A stretch of 64,000 nucleotides of DNA from Symmachiella dynata (GTDB lineage: Bacteria; Planctomycetota; Planctomycetia; Planctomycetales; Planctomycetaceae): assembly GCF_007747995.1 (NCBI RefSeq), contig NZ_CP036276.1, positions 7,182,001 to 7,246,000 of the forward strand, read 5' to 3'. The notes under the pieces were generated by a model. It was given only the letters and a program-made list of their open reading frames with translations. It was not told the DNA's origin and did not search any database. Of this stretch, positions 17,779-25,863 are shown one piece after another (within the stretch, counting starts at the first letter, position 1; each line of letters begins with the position of its first letter). A program made the position numbers and the translations under genes.

Positions 17779-18417
17779 ATGCACAAGTACGTCATCATGG
17801 GTGTTCAAGGCTGCGGCAAGGGGACGCAAGCCAAAATGCTCGCTGAAACCCTGGACTTGGTGCATATCAGCGTGGGCGATATTTTCCGCTGGCTCATCAA
17901 GAATCACACAAAACTGGGAGCACAGGTCAAGCGTATTGTCGCCTCCGGAAACCTCGTCGGCGACGATGTCGTGGAGCCAATTGTGCGACGCCGGCTGAAC
18001 GAGCATGATTGGAATTACGGTTTTATCCTCGACGGCTTTCCCCGGAGCGTCTCTCAGGCAGGTTTTTTCTTGGAAAGTTACGACATCGACGCCGTGATTC
18101 ATATTCAGGTGCCCGATGCGGTCGTGAGCGAGCGGGTCTTATCGCGGCGGCTGTGCAGCCAATGTGGGTTGGACTACAACCTGATCTCGCACCGCCCGGA
18201 AGTGGAGAACGTCTGTGACGTCTGTGGAGGCCAACTGGTTTCCCGCCCCGACGATACGCCCGAAGCATTGGCCGAACGCTTGAAGGATTACCACGAAAAA
18301 ACAAAGCCAGTCCTGGAACTATTCCGCCGCAAGGAGTTAGTGCTAGACATTGACGGCACGCGTCCTCCCCAGGAAGTTCAACAGGATATCCGTTCGCAGC
18401 TCGGTGTTTCTGTATAG
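17779..18417 (+). CDS. adenylate kinase-like nucleoside monophosphate kinase
   Basis: 212 residues. The P-loop is GVQGCGKGTQAKML rather than the usual GAPGAGKGTQ, followed by HISVGDIFRWLI, the NMP-binding GFILDGFPRSVSQA, and an LID with four cysteines (CSQC...CDVC) typical of zinc-lid adenylate kinases. The P-loop changes (Pro to Gln, Ala to Cys) and a reduced NMP helix suggest a diverged paralogue rather than the housekeeping adk, which usually lies near secY (not in this window). Substrate could be AMP or another NMP. Confidence 0.88.
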   Translation: MHKYVIMGVQGCGKGTQAKMLAETLDLVHISVGDIFRWLIKNHTKLGAQVKRIVASGNLVGDDVVEPIVRRRLNEHDWNYGFILDGFPRSVSQAGFFLESYDIDAVIHIQVPDAVVSERVLSRRLCSQCGLDYNLISHRPEVENVCDVCGGQLVSRPDDTPEALAERLKDYHEKTKPVLELFRRKELVLDIDGTRPPQEVQQDIRSQLGVSV

Positions 18418-18703
18418 CGCGGCAATGCAAGTTTTTGCTTTGAACTCATTCGAGCATTTGATTTCTCCTCCTGCGGAATCAAGGCGGCGGTCCACACCAC
18501 CCGATGCAGCGACTTCTCGGTGTCGATAAAATCCGTTCATCTCCCAACAACAATTCAAATTCGTAGTTGCCGCAAAAGGAATTTGTTTGTACTTTGCAGC
18601 AATGAAGGATAGACCCGTTGCACAGGATGGATTTCAATTGCAACGCTCGAACGGCACAAATCAGCCGAACGAGGGACGCCGCTCTTGCGCGAATGGAGTG
18701 TTG

Positions 18704-19756
18704 ATGACGGCCAAGCGCCCTTCACGAATCGTCGCCCGCAGCATACGGTGCGTCTTGCTAACGGCTCTGGTTTTGCTCGGAACCGACAATGTCGTACTGG
18801 CCGAAAGCACGTCGATTTTCGATACGGCTTCGTACAACTCCGAAAAGATCAGCGAGATCTTCATGCTGGTGTTGGCGATCACCGGGTTGATTTTTGTGCT
18901 GGTGATTGCCGCCATCGCGGTTTTTGTCGTGCGGTTCCGTGCACGGCGCAGTGAAACCGAAGATGAGCCGGAACCCCCGCAAATATACGGCAGTTGGCCG
19001 ATCGAGATCGCCTGGACGATTGCGCCGCTGTTAATCATTTTTGTTTTGTTCCTCGTGGTCGTCCGATCCGTCAATGAACAACGGCCTACGCAGGCTCCGG
19101 GCGATGCCGTGCAGGTGCGGGTGATTGGGAACCAATGGTGGTGGTCCTTCGAATATCCCGAATTGGGTTTCACCACCGCGAATGAATTGCATGTCCCGCT
19201 GGACGAATCTGCAGATCCCAGTTCGGTCTTTATGCAATTGGAATCGGCGGATGTGGCGCACAGTTTTTGGGTCCCGCGACTGGCCGGCAAGACCGATCTG
19301 ATTCCTAACAGAATCAACACGATGTGGTTTACACCGAACGCGACTGGCATCTATTACGGACAATGCGCGGAGTATTGCGGGACACAACACTCGAAAATGT
19401 TGCTGCGGGTGATTGTAGAAACCCCCAGTGAATTCGCAGCTTGGGTGGAAAACGAAAAGAAGCCAGCGGTGAACGACCCTGCGGTCGCCGACGGGCGGGC
19501 GCTGTTTTTGGAACATTCCTGCGCCAGTTGTCATACGATTCGCGGCACCAACGCGCGGGGCACTTTTGGGCCGGACCTGACGCATTTGATGAGCCGTCAA
19601 ACGATCGGTGCCGGGGCCGCTGAGAACAATCACGACAATCTGATCACTTGGATCACGAATCCACATGTTTTCAAAACGGGATGTTATATGCCCGAGATGA
19701 AACTGACTGCTGAAAACGTCAAAACCATCGTCTCTTATCTGGAATCCCTTCGTTAG
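18704..19756 (+). CDS. ctaC: cytochrome c oxidase subunit II with fused cytochrome c (caa3 type)
   Basis: 350 residues. Signal/TM helix, two membrane helices (IFMLVLAITGLIFVLVIAAI and APLLIIFVLFLVVVRSV), then the CuA cupredoxin with VIGNQWWWSFEYPE, the His of DVAHSFWVPRL and the CuA loop CAEYCGTQHSKM. A C-terminal class I cytochrome c has CASCH and a distal Met in YMPEM. This marks a caa3-type oxidase that receives electrons through its own haem c. ATG 18704 has GGAG five nt upstream. It opens the respiratory operon. Confidence 0.95.
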   Translation: MTAKRPSRIVARSIRCVLLTALVLLGTDNVVLAESTSIFDTASYNSEKISEIFMLVLAITGLIFVLVIAAIAVFVVRFRARRSETEDEPEPPQIYGSWPIEIAWTIAPLLIIFVLFLVVVRSVNEQRPTQAPGDAVQVRVIGNQWWWSFEYPELGFTTANELHVPLDESADPSSVFMQLESADVAHSFWVPRLAGKTDLIPNRINTMWFTPNATGIYYGQCAEYCGTQHSKMLLRVIVETPSEFAAWVENEKKPAVNDPAVADGRALFLEHSCASCHTIRGTNARGTFGPDLTHLMSRQTIGAGAAENNHDNLITWITNPHVFKTGCYMPEMKLTAENVKTIVSYLESLR

Positions 19757-19771
19757 CGGGCAATTGTTGTC

Positions 19772-21436
19772 ATGGAAGCAGACGCCTACACCGCCCTCCC
19801 GAACCGTCGCCCCGCTACAGCGGTGGCGCACGATTGGGTGACGACGGTGGACCACAAACAAATCGGCATCCTGTATATTGTGGCGAGTTGTTTTTTCCTG
19901 ACGCTGGGCGGCGTGGAAGCGTTGTTGATGCGGCTGCAATTGTGGATGCCCGATCTAGAGATCGTCAGCCCGCAAACATTTAACCAATTGTTCACAATGC
20001 ACGGCACGACGATGATTTTTTTCGTCGTGATGCCGGTCGAAGCGGGCATGGCTAACTATTTGGTGCCGCTGATGATCGGCGCGCGGGATATGGCTTTTCC
20101 CCGGTTGAACGCGTTCGGCTTTTGGATGTTTCTGTTCGGCGGGTTTTTGTTGTACTTCAGCTATTTCGGCGCGATGGGCTTATACGGCGCCGGATCGGCT
20201 CCCGACATCGGTTGGTACGCCTACGCTCCACTGACCTCGCCGGCATTTTCGCGCGGGAATAGCACCGATTATTGGCTGCTGGGGACAATGATTTCGGGCG
20301 TGGGAAGCGTTTCATTCGCCGTGAATATGATCGCTACGATCATCACCATGCGGGCACCCGGCATGCGGTTGTCGACGATGCCGTTGTTCGCTTGGATGAT
20401 TTTGGTTACGTCCGGTTTGATTGTGTTCGCGTTTCCGCCCTTTACGGCGGCAGAAATCATGATGTTGTTCGACCGGCACCTCGGCGCGCATTTCTTTGAT
20501 ACGCAAGCCGGGGGCGACGGTCTGCTGTGGCAGCATCTGTTTTGGTTCTTCGGACACCCGGAAGTCTATATTTTGGCGCTGCCGGCCTTTGGCATTGTTT
20601 CAGAAGTCATTCCTGTGTTTTCGCGTAAGGTGATCTTCGGCTATGCCTCGATGGTGGCAGCCACGGTGAGCATTGGCTTTATCGCCATGGGGGTGTGGGC
20701 GCATCACATGTTCACGGTGGGGATGAGCAGTACGGTCGATCTGTTCTTCAGCGCTGCCACATTCCTGATTGCCGTACCGACCGGAATTAAAATGTTCAAC
20801 TGGACGGCAACGCTCTACGGCGGCAGGATCCGTCTGACCGTGCCGATGCTGTTTTCGCTGGGCTTTCTCTCGTTGTTTCTTATCGGGGGATTGACCGGCA
20901 TCATGCTGGCGATTGTGCCGATGGACTGGCAACTCAGCGACAGTTATTTCCTGATCGGCCACTTCCACTTTGTGGCCTTTGGCGGGATCTTTTTCGCGGT
21001 GATGTCGGCTTATTACTATTGGTATCCCAAGGCCATTGGGCGAAAGATGAACCGCAAATTGGGGCTGTGGCATTTCTGGCTGCAGTTCATTGGGTTCAAT
21101 CTGACGTTCATTCCGATGCACTTCTCAGGCATCCTGGGCATGCCCCGTCGCGTGTATACGTATAAGGCGGGTGTGGGGCTGGAATTTTGGAATCAAGTGA
21201 CCACCGTCGGTGCGATCATCACCGGCATCTCGTTGCTATTTTTCATCGTCAATCTGTGTTACTCCTATTTTTATGGCGAGGAAGCGGGCGACGACCCTTG
21301 GAATGCTTGGACGTTGGAATGGGCGACGACTTCGCCGCCTCCGGCTTATAACTTTGAAGAACTTCCGGTTGTCAAAAGCCGACGGCCGTTGTGGGATTTG
21401 AAACATCCCGACGATCCGGATTGGAAACACGAATAA
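19772..21436 (+). CDS. ctaD: cytochrome c oxidase subunit I
   Basis: 554 residues, twelve hydrophobic segments, the haem-copper catalytic subunit. Visible ligands: low-spin haem His in FTMHGTTMIFF, the CuB His with cross-linked Tyr in FGHPEVYI, the CuB pair in WAHHMF and the two haem His in IGHFHFVAFGG. The YVGMPRRVYTY-like AGILGMPRRVYTYK block is also present. Starts 15 nt after ctaC, SD weak. Confidence 0.98.
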   Translation: MEADAYTALPNRRPATAVAHDWVTTVDHKQIGILYIVASCFFLTLGGVEALLMRLQLWMPDLEIVSPQTFNQLFTMHGTTMIFFVVMPVEAGMANYLVPLMIGARDMAFPRLNAFGFWMFLFGGFLLYFSYFGAMGLYGAGSAPDIGWYAYAPLTSPAFSRGNSTDYWLLGTMISGVGSVSFAVNMIATIITMRAPGMRLSTMPLFAWMILVTSGLIVFAFPPFTAAEIMMLFDRHLGAHFFDTQAGGDGLLWQHLFWFFGHPEVYILALPAFGIVSEVIPVFSRKVIFGYASMVAATVSIGFIAMGVWAHHMFTVGMSSTVDLFFSAATFLIAVPTGIKMFNWTATLYGGRIRLTVPMLFSLGFLSLFLIGGLTGIMLAIVPMDWQLSDSYFLIGHFHFVAFGGIFFAVMSAYYYWYPKAIGRKMNRKLGLWHFWLQFIGFNLTFIPMHFSGILGMPRRVYTYKAGVGLEFWNQVTTVGAIITGISLLFFIVNLCYSYFYGEEAGDDPWNAWTLEWATTSPPPAYNFEELPVVKSRRPLWDLKHPDDPDWKHE

Positions 21437-21452
21437 CCGGCCTCACAAATTC

Positions 21453-22079
21453 ATGAGCGAAATCGCGCACACTACATCCGGCGAACTTGCCGCCCCCCCA
21501 CAGGGTTGGGAGGGGGAAGGAACATCGCATCTGGATCCCAAGAAAGTCGGCATGGCCTGCTTTCTGTGTTCCGAAGCGGCGTTCTTCATGACCTTGCTGG
21601 TGGGTTACGGTTTGTATCTCGGAAGAGACCTGACTGGCCCCACACCGGCAGAAGTGCTCAGCATGCCGCTGGTGATAGTGAATACGATTTTGCTGTTGAG
21701 TAGCAGCATCACAATCGCCCTGGCTATGAAACGGTATGAGAAATCAGAATTCGGACAGTTTCGCCTGTTCCTGGGGCTGACCATCTTTTTGGGCGCAGCA
21801 TTCATTGTGGGAACGGGCATCGAATGGAAAGGGCTGATTGAAGATCACGGACTGACGATCAGCCGCAATCTGTTTGGCACGACGTTCTATACGCTGATCG
21901 GCTTTCATGCGACGCATGTGACGATCGGTTTGATCATGATGTCGACGTTGTTGGGCATCCAAGCGGCTGGACGTTTGGGAACTGACAGTCCGGCAGCGGA
22001 ACTGATTTCGTGGTATTGGCACTTTGTGGATGGCGTGTGGATTGTGGTCTTTTGTCTGGTTTATGTGTTTGGCCGTTGA
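21453..22079 (+). CDS. ctaE: cytochrome c oxidase subunit III
   Basis: 208 residues with about five membrane helices. Motifs: KVGMACFLCSEAAFFMTLLV (start of the CoxIII domain, usually W.FL.SE..FF), GTTFYTLIGFHATHVTIGL and YWHFVDGVWIVVF, all standard for subunit III. Starts 16 nt after ctaD, and its stop overlaps the next start by one base (TGATG). Confidence 0.96.
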   Translation: MSEIAHTTSGELAAPPQGWEGEGTSHLDPKKVGMACFLCSEAAFFMTLLVGYGLYLGRDLTGPTPAEVLSMPLVIVNTILLLSSSITIALAMKRYEKSEFGQFRLFLGLTIFLGAAFIVGTGIEWKGLIEDHGLTISRNLFGTTFYTLIGFHATHVTIGLIMMSTLLGIQAAGRLGTDSPAAELISWYWHFVDGVWIVVFCLVYVFGR

Positions 22080-22984
22080 TGGCATCAGAAAGCGGATTTG
22101 ACGCATTGAATTCTTCTCCCGAACAACATGAAGGCTCCGCCGAACGTGGCGACGCACCGGTGCGTGAAGAGGTGGTGGAAATGCCCAACGCCACAGCTGC
22201 GCCGATGGTGATGGCATTCGGGCTGACCTTGGCGCTTTCCAGCGTGGTGATGCATTTGGCCTTTGCCGTCGTCGGCTTGGTGATTGCAGTGGGCGGATTG
22301 GTGTATTGGATTCGCCACCTGACCCCAGGAGCGGGTGTGCACTGGGAAGAATGGGTTCCCAAAAGCAACCGCCCCCAACCGGTACGGGTCTCACCAGGTG
22401 GCGTATCATCGATTCAATCCGGGATGCCGGGCCATCGGCTGCGTGTTCCCGCGGAGATTTATCCCTACTCGGCAGGTCTCAAGGGAGGACTTGTCGGCGG
22501 GTTGATGATGGCGCTCACGGCGCTGGCCTATGGGCATTTCAGCGGGCATGGCATTTGGTATCCCGTCAATCTGCTCTCGGCAATGGTCATCCCCGCTTTC
22601 AATAACATGGGCGCTGAGGACCTCGACAAATTCCACCTGATGGGCTTGATCGTGGGAACGATCATTCATGTGGTGACATCAATCATCGTGGGTCTGTTCT
22701 TTGGCATCATTTTACCGATGTGCCCGCGCTGGCCGCTGTTGTGGGGCGGGTTGGTCGCTCCATTGTTGTGGTCAGGATTTGTGTACGGATTCATGGGCGT
22801 CCTCAATCCAGTGATGAGTGAGCAGGTGGATTGGCCCTGGTTCTTCGTTTCGCAATTCGCTTTCGGAATCACCATGGGGTTTGTCGTGATGCAATCGACC
22901 AAAGTTCAAATCCAACAGGTCTTGGAAGTGGAAACCCAACAGCCGGCGGACAACAGCCAACACTCGCAACCGGACGAATCGTGA
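22079..22984 (+). CDS. membrane protein of the oxidase operon, unknown
   Basis: 301 residues. N-terminal soluble tail (~45 residues, Ser/Glu-rich), two helices (MVMAFGLTLALSSVVMHLAF and VVGLVIAVGGLVYWI) resembling a subunit IV/CtaF hairpin, then a second block with about five helices (GGLVGGLMMALTALAY, HLMGLIVGTIIHVVTSI, WGGLVAPLLWSGFVYGFMG, FFVSQFAFGITMGFVVM). I know no named family for the second block. Its tight coupling (one-base overlap on both sides) argues for a structural or assembly role in this oxidase/bc system (inference). Confidence 0.8.
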   Translation: MASESGFDALNSSPEQHEGSAERGDAPVREEVVEMPNATAAPMVMAFGLTLALSSVVMHLAFAVVGLVIAVGGLVYWIRHLTPGAGVHWEEWVPKSNRPQPVRVSPGGVSSIQSGMPGHRLRVPAEIYPYSAGLKGGLVGGLMMALTALAYGHFSGHGIWYPVNLLSAMVIPAFNNMGAEDLDKFHLMGLIVGTIIHVVTSIIVGLFFGIILPMCPRWPLLWGGLVAPLLWSGFVYGFMGVLNPVMSEQVDWPWFFVSQFAFGITMGFVVMQSTKVQIQQVLEVETQQPADNSQHSQPDES

Positions 22985-23754
22985 TCAGACAACGCATTCA
23001 ACAAATTCGCAGGAAAGTCCCCCGACCGTCGCACGGTGTCTTGCGACGATGGTGCGGTCGCTTGTGTCTGCTCTCACTGTTTTTCTCCGTGGGGTGTTTC
23101 GACTCACTGCCGGGCAAACCGACGGAAGCAGATCGCTATAAGCGTCCCGACACGGTTATGGATTTTCACACGCTCTACAAAACCAATTGCTCGGGTTGCC
23201 ATGGTGCCGACGGCACAATGGGACCGGCGCCGCCTTTGAATGATCCGCTGTTTTTGGCGATTTGTTCCGATGCGGACATCAAGCAGATCGTCATGCACGG
23301 TCGAGACAACACACCGATGCCAGCCATGGACCACAAAACGAGTGGGCCGCTGACGGAGAAACAAATCAATGCCATCGTCGCCGGCATTCGCGCGGAATGG
23401 GGCAAAACGCCGCCCCAACTATCACCACCGTTTCCGACCTACCAACTTGCTGAGACACCCGGTGATGCGCAAGCCGGTAAAAAAGTCTTCTCGCAATATT
23501 GCGCCACCTGTCATGGCAAAGACGGCCAAGGGGACACAGCGGGAGCACTGAACGACGCCGGTTTTCTGGGCACGATCAGCAATCAAGCCTTAAGGCGGAT
23601 CATCATCACAGGCCGCAGCGACTTGGGTATGCCGAACTACCATGCGATTGGCGACGATTCGCTGGAAGGCAAACCGCTGACATCCCAACAGATCACAGAC
23701 TTGGTCGCCCTGCTGGCAGAGTGGCGGACCGCTGATGTAGGGGGCAATGAGTAA
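22981..23754 (+). CDS. dihaem cytochrome c lipoprotein
   Basis: 257 residues. It starts at GTG 22981 overlapping the previous stop by 4 nt (GTGA). The signal peptide CLLSLFFSVGC has a lipobox, with lipidated Cys near residue 39. Two class I cytochrome c domains follow with CSGCH (~69) and CATCH (~175), and candidate Met ligands in NTPMPAM and LGMPNY. It probably carries electrons between the Rieske/cytochrome b unit and the caa3 oxidase at the membrane surface. Confidence 0.9.
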   Translation: MIRQRIQQIRRKVPRPSHGVLRRWCGRLCLLSLFFSVGCFDSLPGKPTEADRYKRPDTVMDFHTLYKTNCSGCHGADGTMGPAPPLNDPLFLAICSDADIKQIVMHGRDNTPMPAMDHKTSGPLTEKQINAIVAGIRAEWGKTPPQLSPPFPTYQLAETPGDAQAGKKVFSQYCATCHGKDGQGDTAGALNDAGFLGTISNQALRRIIITGRSDLGMPNYHAIGDDSLEGKPLTSQQITDLVALLAEWRTADVGGNE

Positions 23755-24331
23755 CGGAATGGACGAAGGAACTTGTATGAATTCACAATCCGGCGAACCT
23801 CCGACCATGGAGACGGCAACCACCCGACGGGGGTTTATGGAGTGGTTTAGCTGGGCGCTCCTGGGGCTAGGCAGCGTGGCGATGGCGATCCCGATCTTGG
23901 GATTTTTTCTGGGACCGATTCTCAAGCCGCGGGCCGATGAATGGGTCGATTTCGGGCCGCTCACGGACTTCCCGCAAAATTCGACGCGTTTGGTGGATGT
24001 CTTGAATCCGCTGCGCGGCGCCAACGATGGGATGACCGGCAAGGTGGCTGCTTATGTCCGGCGGATCGAGGGGGAGACGTTTCAAATTTTCTCTACGCAC
24101 TGTACCCATTTGGGCTGTCCGGTGTCGTGGTTCAAGGAATCGGGACTTTACATGTGTCCCTGCCACGGCGGCGTGTACTACGAAGATGGAGGGCATGCCT
24201 CCGGTCCGCCGCCGCGCGGATTATACGAATTCGAGCATCGCGTCGAAAAAGACCGTTTGATGGTCAAGTTGGGACATCTGCCCACGTTGCAAGATCCGGG
24301 AAGCGCACACGTCTCGGGAAAAAACTCATAA
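23747..24331 (+). CDS. Rieske [2Fe-2S] protein of a bc-type complex
   Basis: 194 residues. A twin-arginine-like signal (TTRRGFMEWFSWALLGLGS) with one membrane anchor, then the Rieske cluster motifs CTHLGC and CPCHGGVYYEDG (Cys/His ligands plus the disulfide Cys pair). Start taken as the ATG at 23747, overlapping the cytochrome gene by 8 nt; ATGs at 23759 and 23777 are alternatives. Works with the adjacent cytochrome b. Confidence 0.94.
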   Translation: MSNGMDEGTCMNSQSGEPPTMETATTRRGFMEWFSWALLGLGSVAMAIPILGFFLGPILKPRADEWVDFGPLTDFPQNSTRLVDVLNPLRGANDGMTGKVAAYVRRIEGETFQIFSTHCTHLGCPVSWFKESGLYMCPCHGGVYYEDGGHASGPPPRGLYEFEHRVEKDRLMVKLGHLPTLQDPGSAHVSGKNS

Positions 24332-24359
24332 CGGCAGCGGCGAAGGAATCCGCAACACA

Positions 24360-25823
24360 ATGAAACAGGCAATCGGTAAACTCTTGTGGTGGTTTGAGGA
24401 GCGGCTTGAGCTGCGCACATCGTTGTGGACGGTGATGCGTCACCCCATTCCGCGCGACCTCCGCACACAAGTCGGCTGGCTGTACGTCTTTGGCAGCACG
24501 GCTATGACACTGTTGGTGTTGCAAATCGTGACCGGCATCGGCTTGGGGATGGTCTATGTTCCCTCGGCCGGCGAAGCCTACGAGAGCCTGGAACATATCA
24601 ACTACAACGTCGAACTGGGCTGGATGTTGCGGGCGATTCACAATTGGTCGGCCAACGGCATGGTGGTGCTGGTGGTCGTGCATATGACCCAAGTCTTTTT
24701 GATGGGGGCCTATAAGTATCCTCGCGAATTGACTTGGATGATCGGCGTGGTGCTCTTTTTGCTGACGCTCGGCATGGCATTCACTGGTCAAGTGTTGCGC
24801 TGGGACGCCGATTCCTATTGGGGTCTGGGCGTCGGAGTGGCGATGGTTGGGCGGATTCCCTACATCGGTCCGGAGTTGGTGGAGTTGATGTTGGGCGGCC
24901 CGACGGTAGGAGCGGATACGCTCAGCCGATTCTTTGCGCTACACGTGTTTGTTATGCCCGGCCTGTTGTTTGCCTCGTTAACGGTGCATCTGTATCTGGT
25001 GGTCCGCAAAGGAATCTCAGAACCTCCCAAGCCGGATGACCTCGTCGATCCGGAAACCTATGTTGAAAAATATGAAGAGAAACTAAAAACAGGCGATCCG
25101 TTTTTCCCGGATGTCTTTTTACGGGATGCAGCGTTTATTGGATTGACGTTGTTGGTGATTGTGGGGATGTCCGCCATCTTGGGGCCTGACGGTCCCGGTG
25201 CGCCGCCCGATCCGACTTTGTTGGCCGTCGAACCGTTGCCTGACTGGTATTTCCTGCCCGCGTTCGCCGTGTTGGCGCTCAGTCCGCCCTCGTTGGAGAC
25301 CGGGATTATTTTGATTGCGCCGGTGATCATTGTTGCCATCATGTTCTTGTTTCCGGTCTTCGCCGGAAAAGGACAGCGTAGTCCGCGTCGACGACCGGTG
25401 GCCGTGCTGATCGTCATCGGCTGTTTTCTCAGCTACTGTGTGTTATGGCAGTTGGGCGTGCAGGAACCGTGGTCGCCACACATGACTGCTTGGAGCGGCG
25501 TGCCGGTGCCAACGCACATGATCAAAGGTCGCTCACCCAAAGAGTTGCAAGGGGCGGCCATCCTTCAAGAAAAGACCTGTCGAAACTGCCACGCGCTCGA
25601 TGGACAGGGAGGCCAGCGTGGGCCGGATCTGACCGTGGTGGCGACGCGGTTGACACGGGACCAGTTGATTCGACAAGTCGTTCAAGGAGGCGGAAATATG
25701 CCCGCCTACGGCAAAGAATTGAATCGCTTCGAAGTCGAAGCATTGGTCAGCTTTTTGGAGACATTAAAGCCAGAGGGTTACGCTTCGGCTGAAGCCTCGG
25801 TGGTCACCGATCGGGCTGATTGA
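24360..25823 (+). CDS. cytochrome b/b6 with C-terminal fused cytochrome c
   Basis: 487 residues. Two haem-b His pairs sit in HNWSANGMVVLVVVHM and HVFVMPGLLFASLTVH. The quinol-site motif appears as PDWYF instead of PEWY. Around residue 270 a subunit IV-like block continues, and a C-terminal cytochrome c domain carries CRNCH (~residue 406) with a Met ligand in NMPAYG. Thus cytochrome b, subunit IV and a haem c are on one chain, and no separate cytochrome c1 gene is present. This gene continues the Rieske pair. Confidence 0.94.
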   Translation: MKQAIGKLLWWFEERLELRTSLWTVMRHPIPRDLRTQVGWLYVFGSTAMTLLVLQIVTGIGLGMVYVPSAGEAYESLEHINYNVELGWMLRAIHNWSANGMVVLVVVHMTQVFLMGAYKYPRELTWMIGVVLFLLTLGMAFTGQVLRWDADSYWGLGVGVAMVGRIPYIGPELVELMLGGPTVGADTLSRFFALHVFVMPGLLFASLTVHLYLVVRKGISEPPKPDDLVDPETYVEKYEEKLKTGDPFFPDVFLRDAAFIGLTLLVIVGMSAILGPDGPGAPPDPTLLAVEPLPDWYFLPAFAVLALSPPSLETGIILIAPVIIVAIMFLFPVFAGKGQRSPRRRPVAVLIVIGCFLSYCVLWQLGVQEPWSPHMTAWSGVPVPTHMIKGRSPKELQGAAILQEKTCRNCHALDGQGGQRGPDLTVVATRLTRDQLIRQVVQGGGNMPAYGKELNRFEVEALVSFLETLKPEGYASAEASVVTDRAD

Positions 25824-25863
25824 ACTGTCGCTGCGGATTCGTTTTTCGGACGATTTTTCACCG

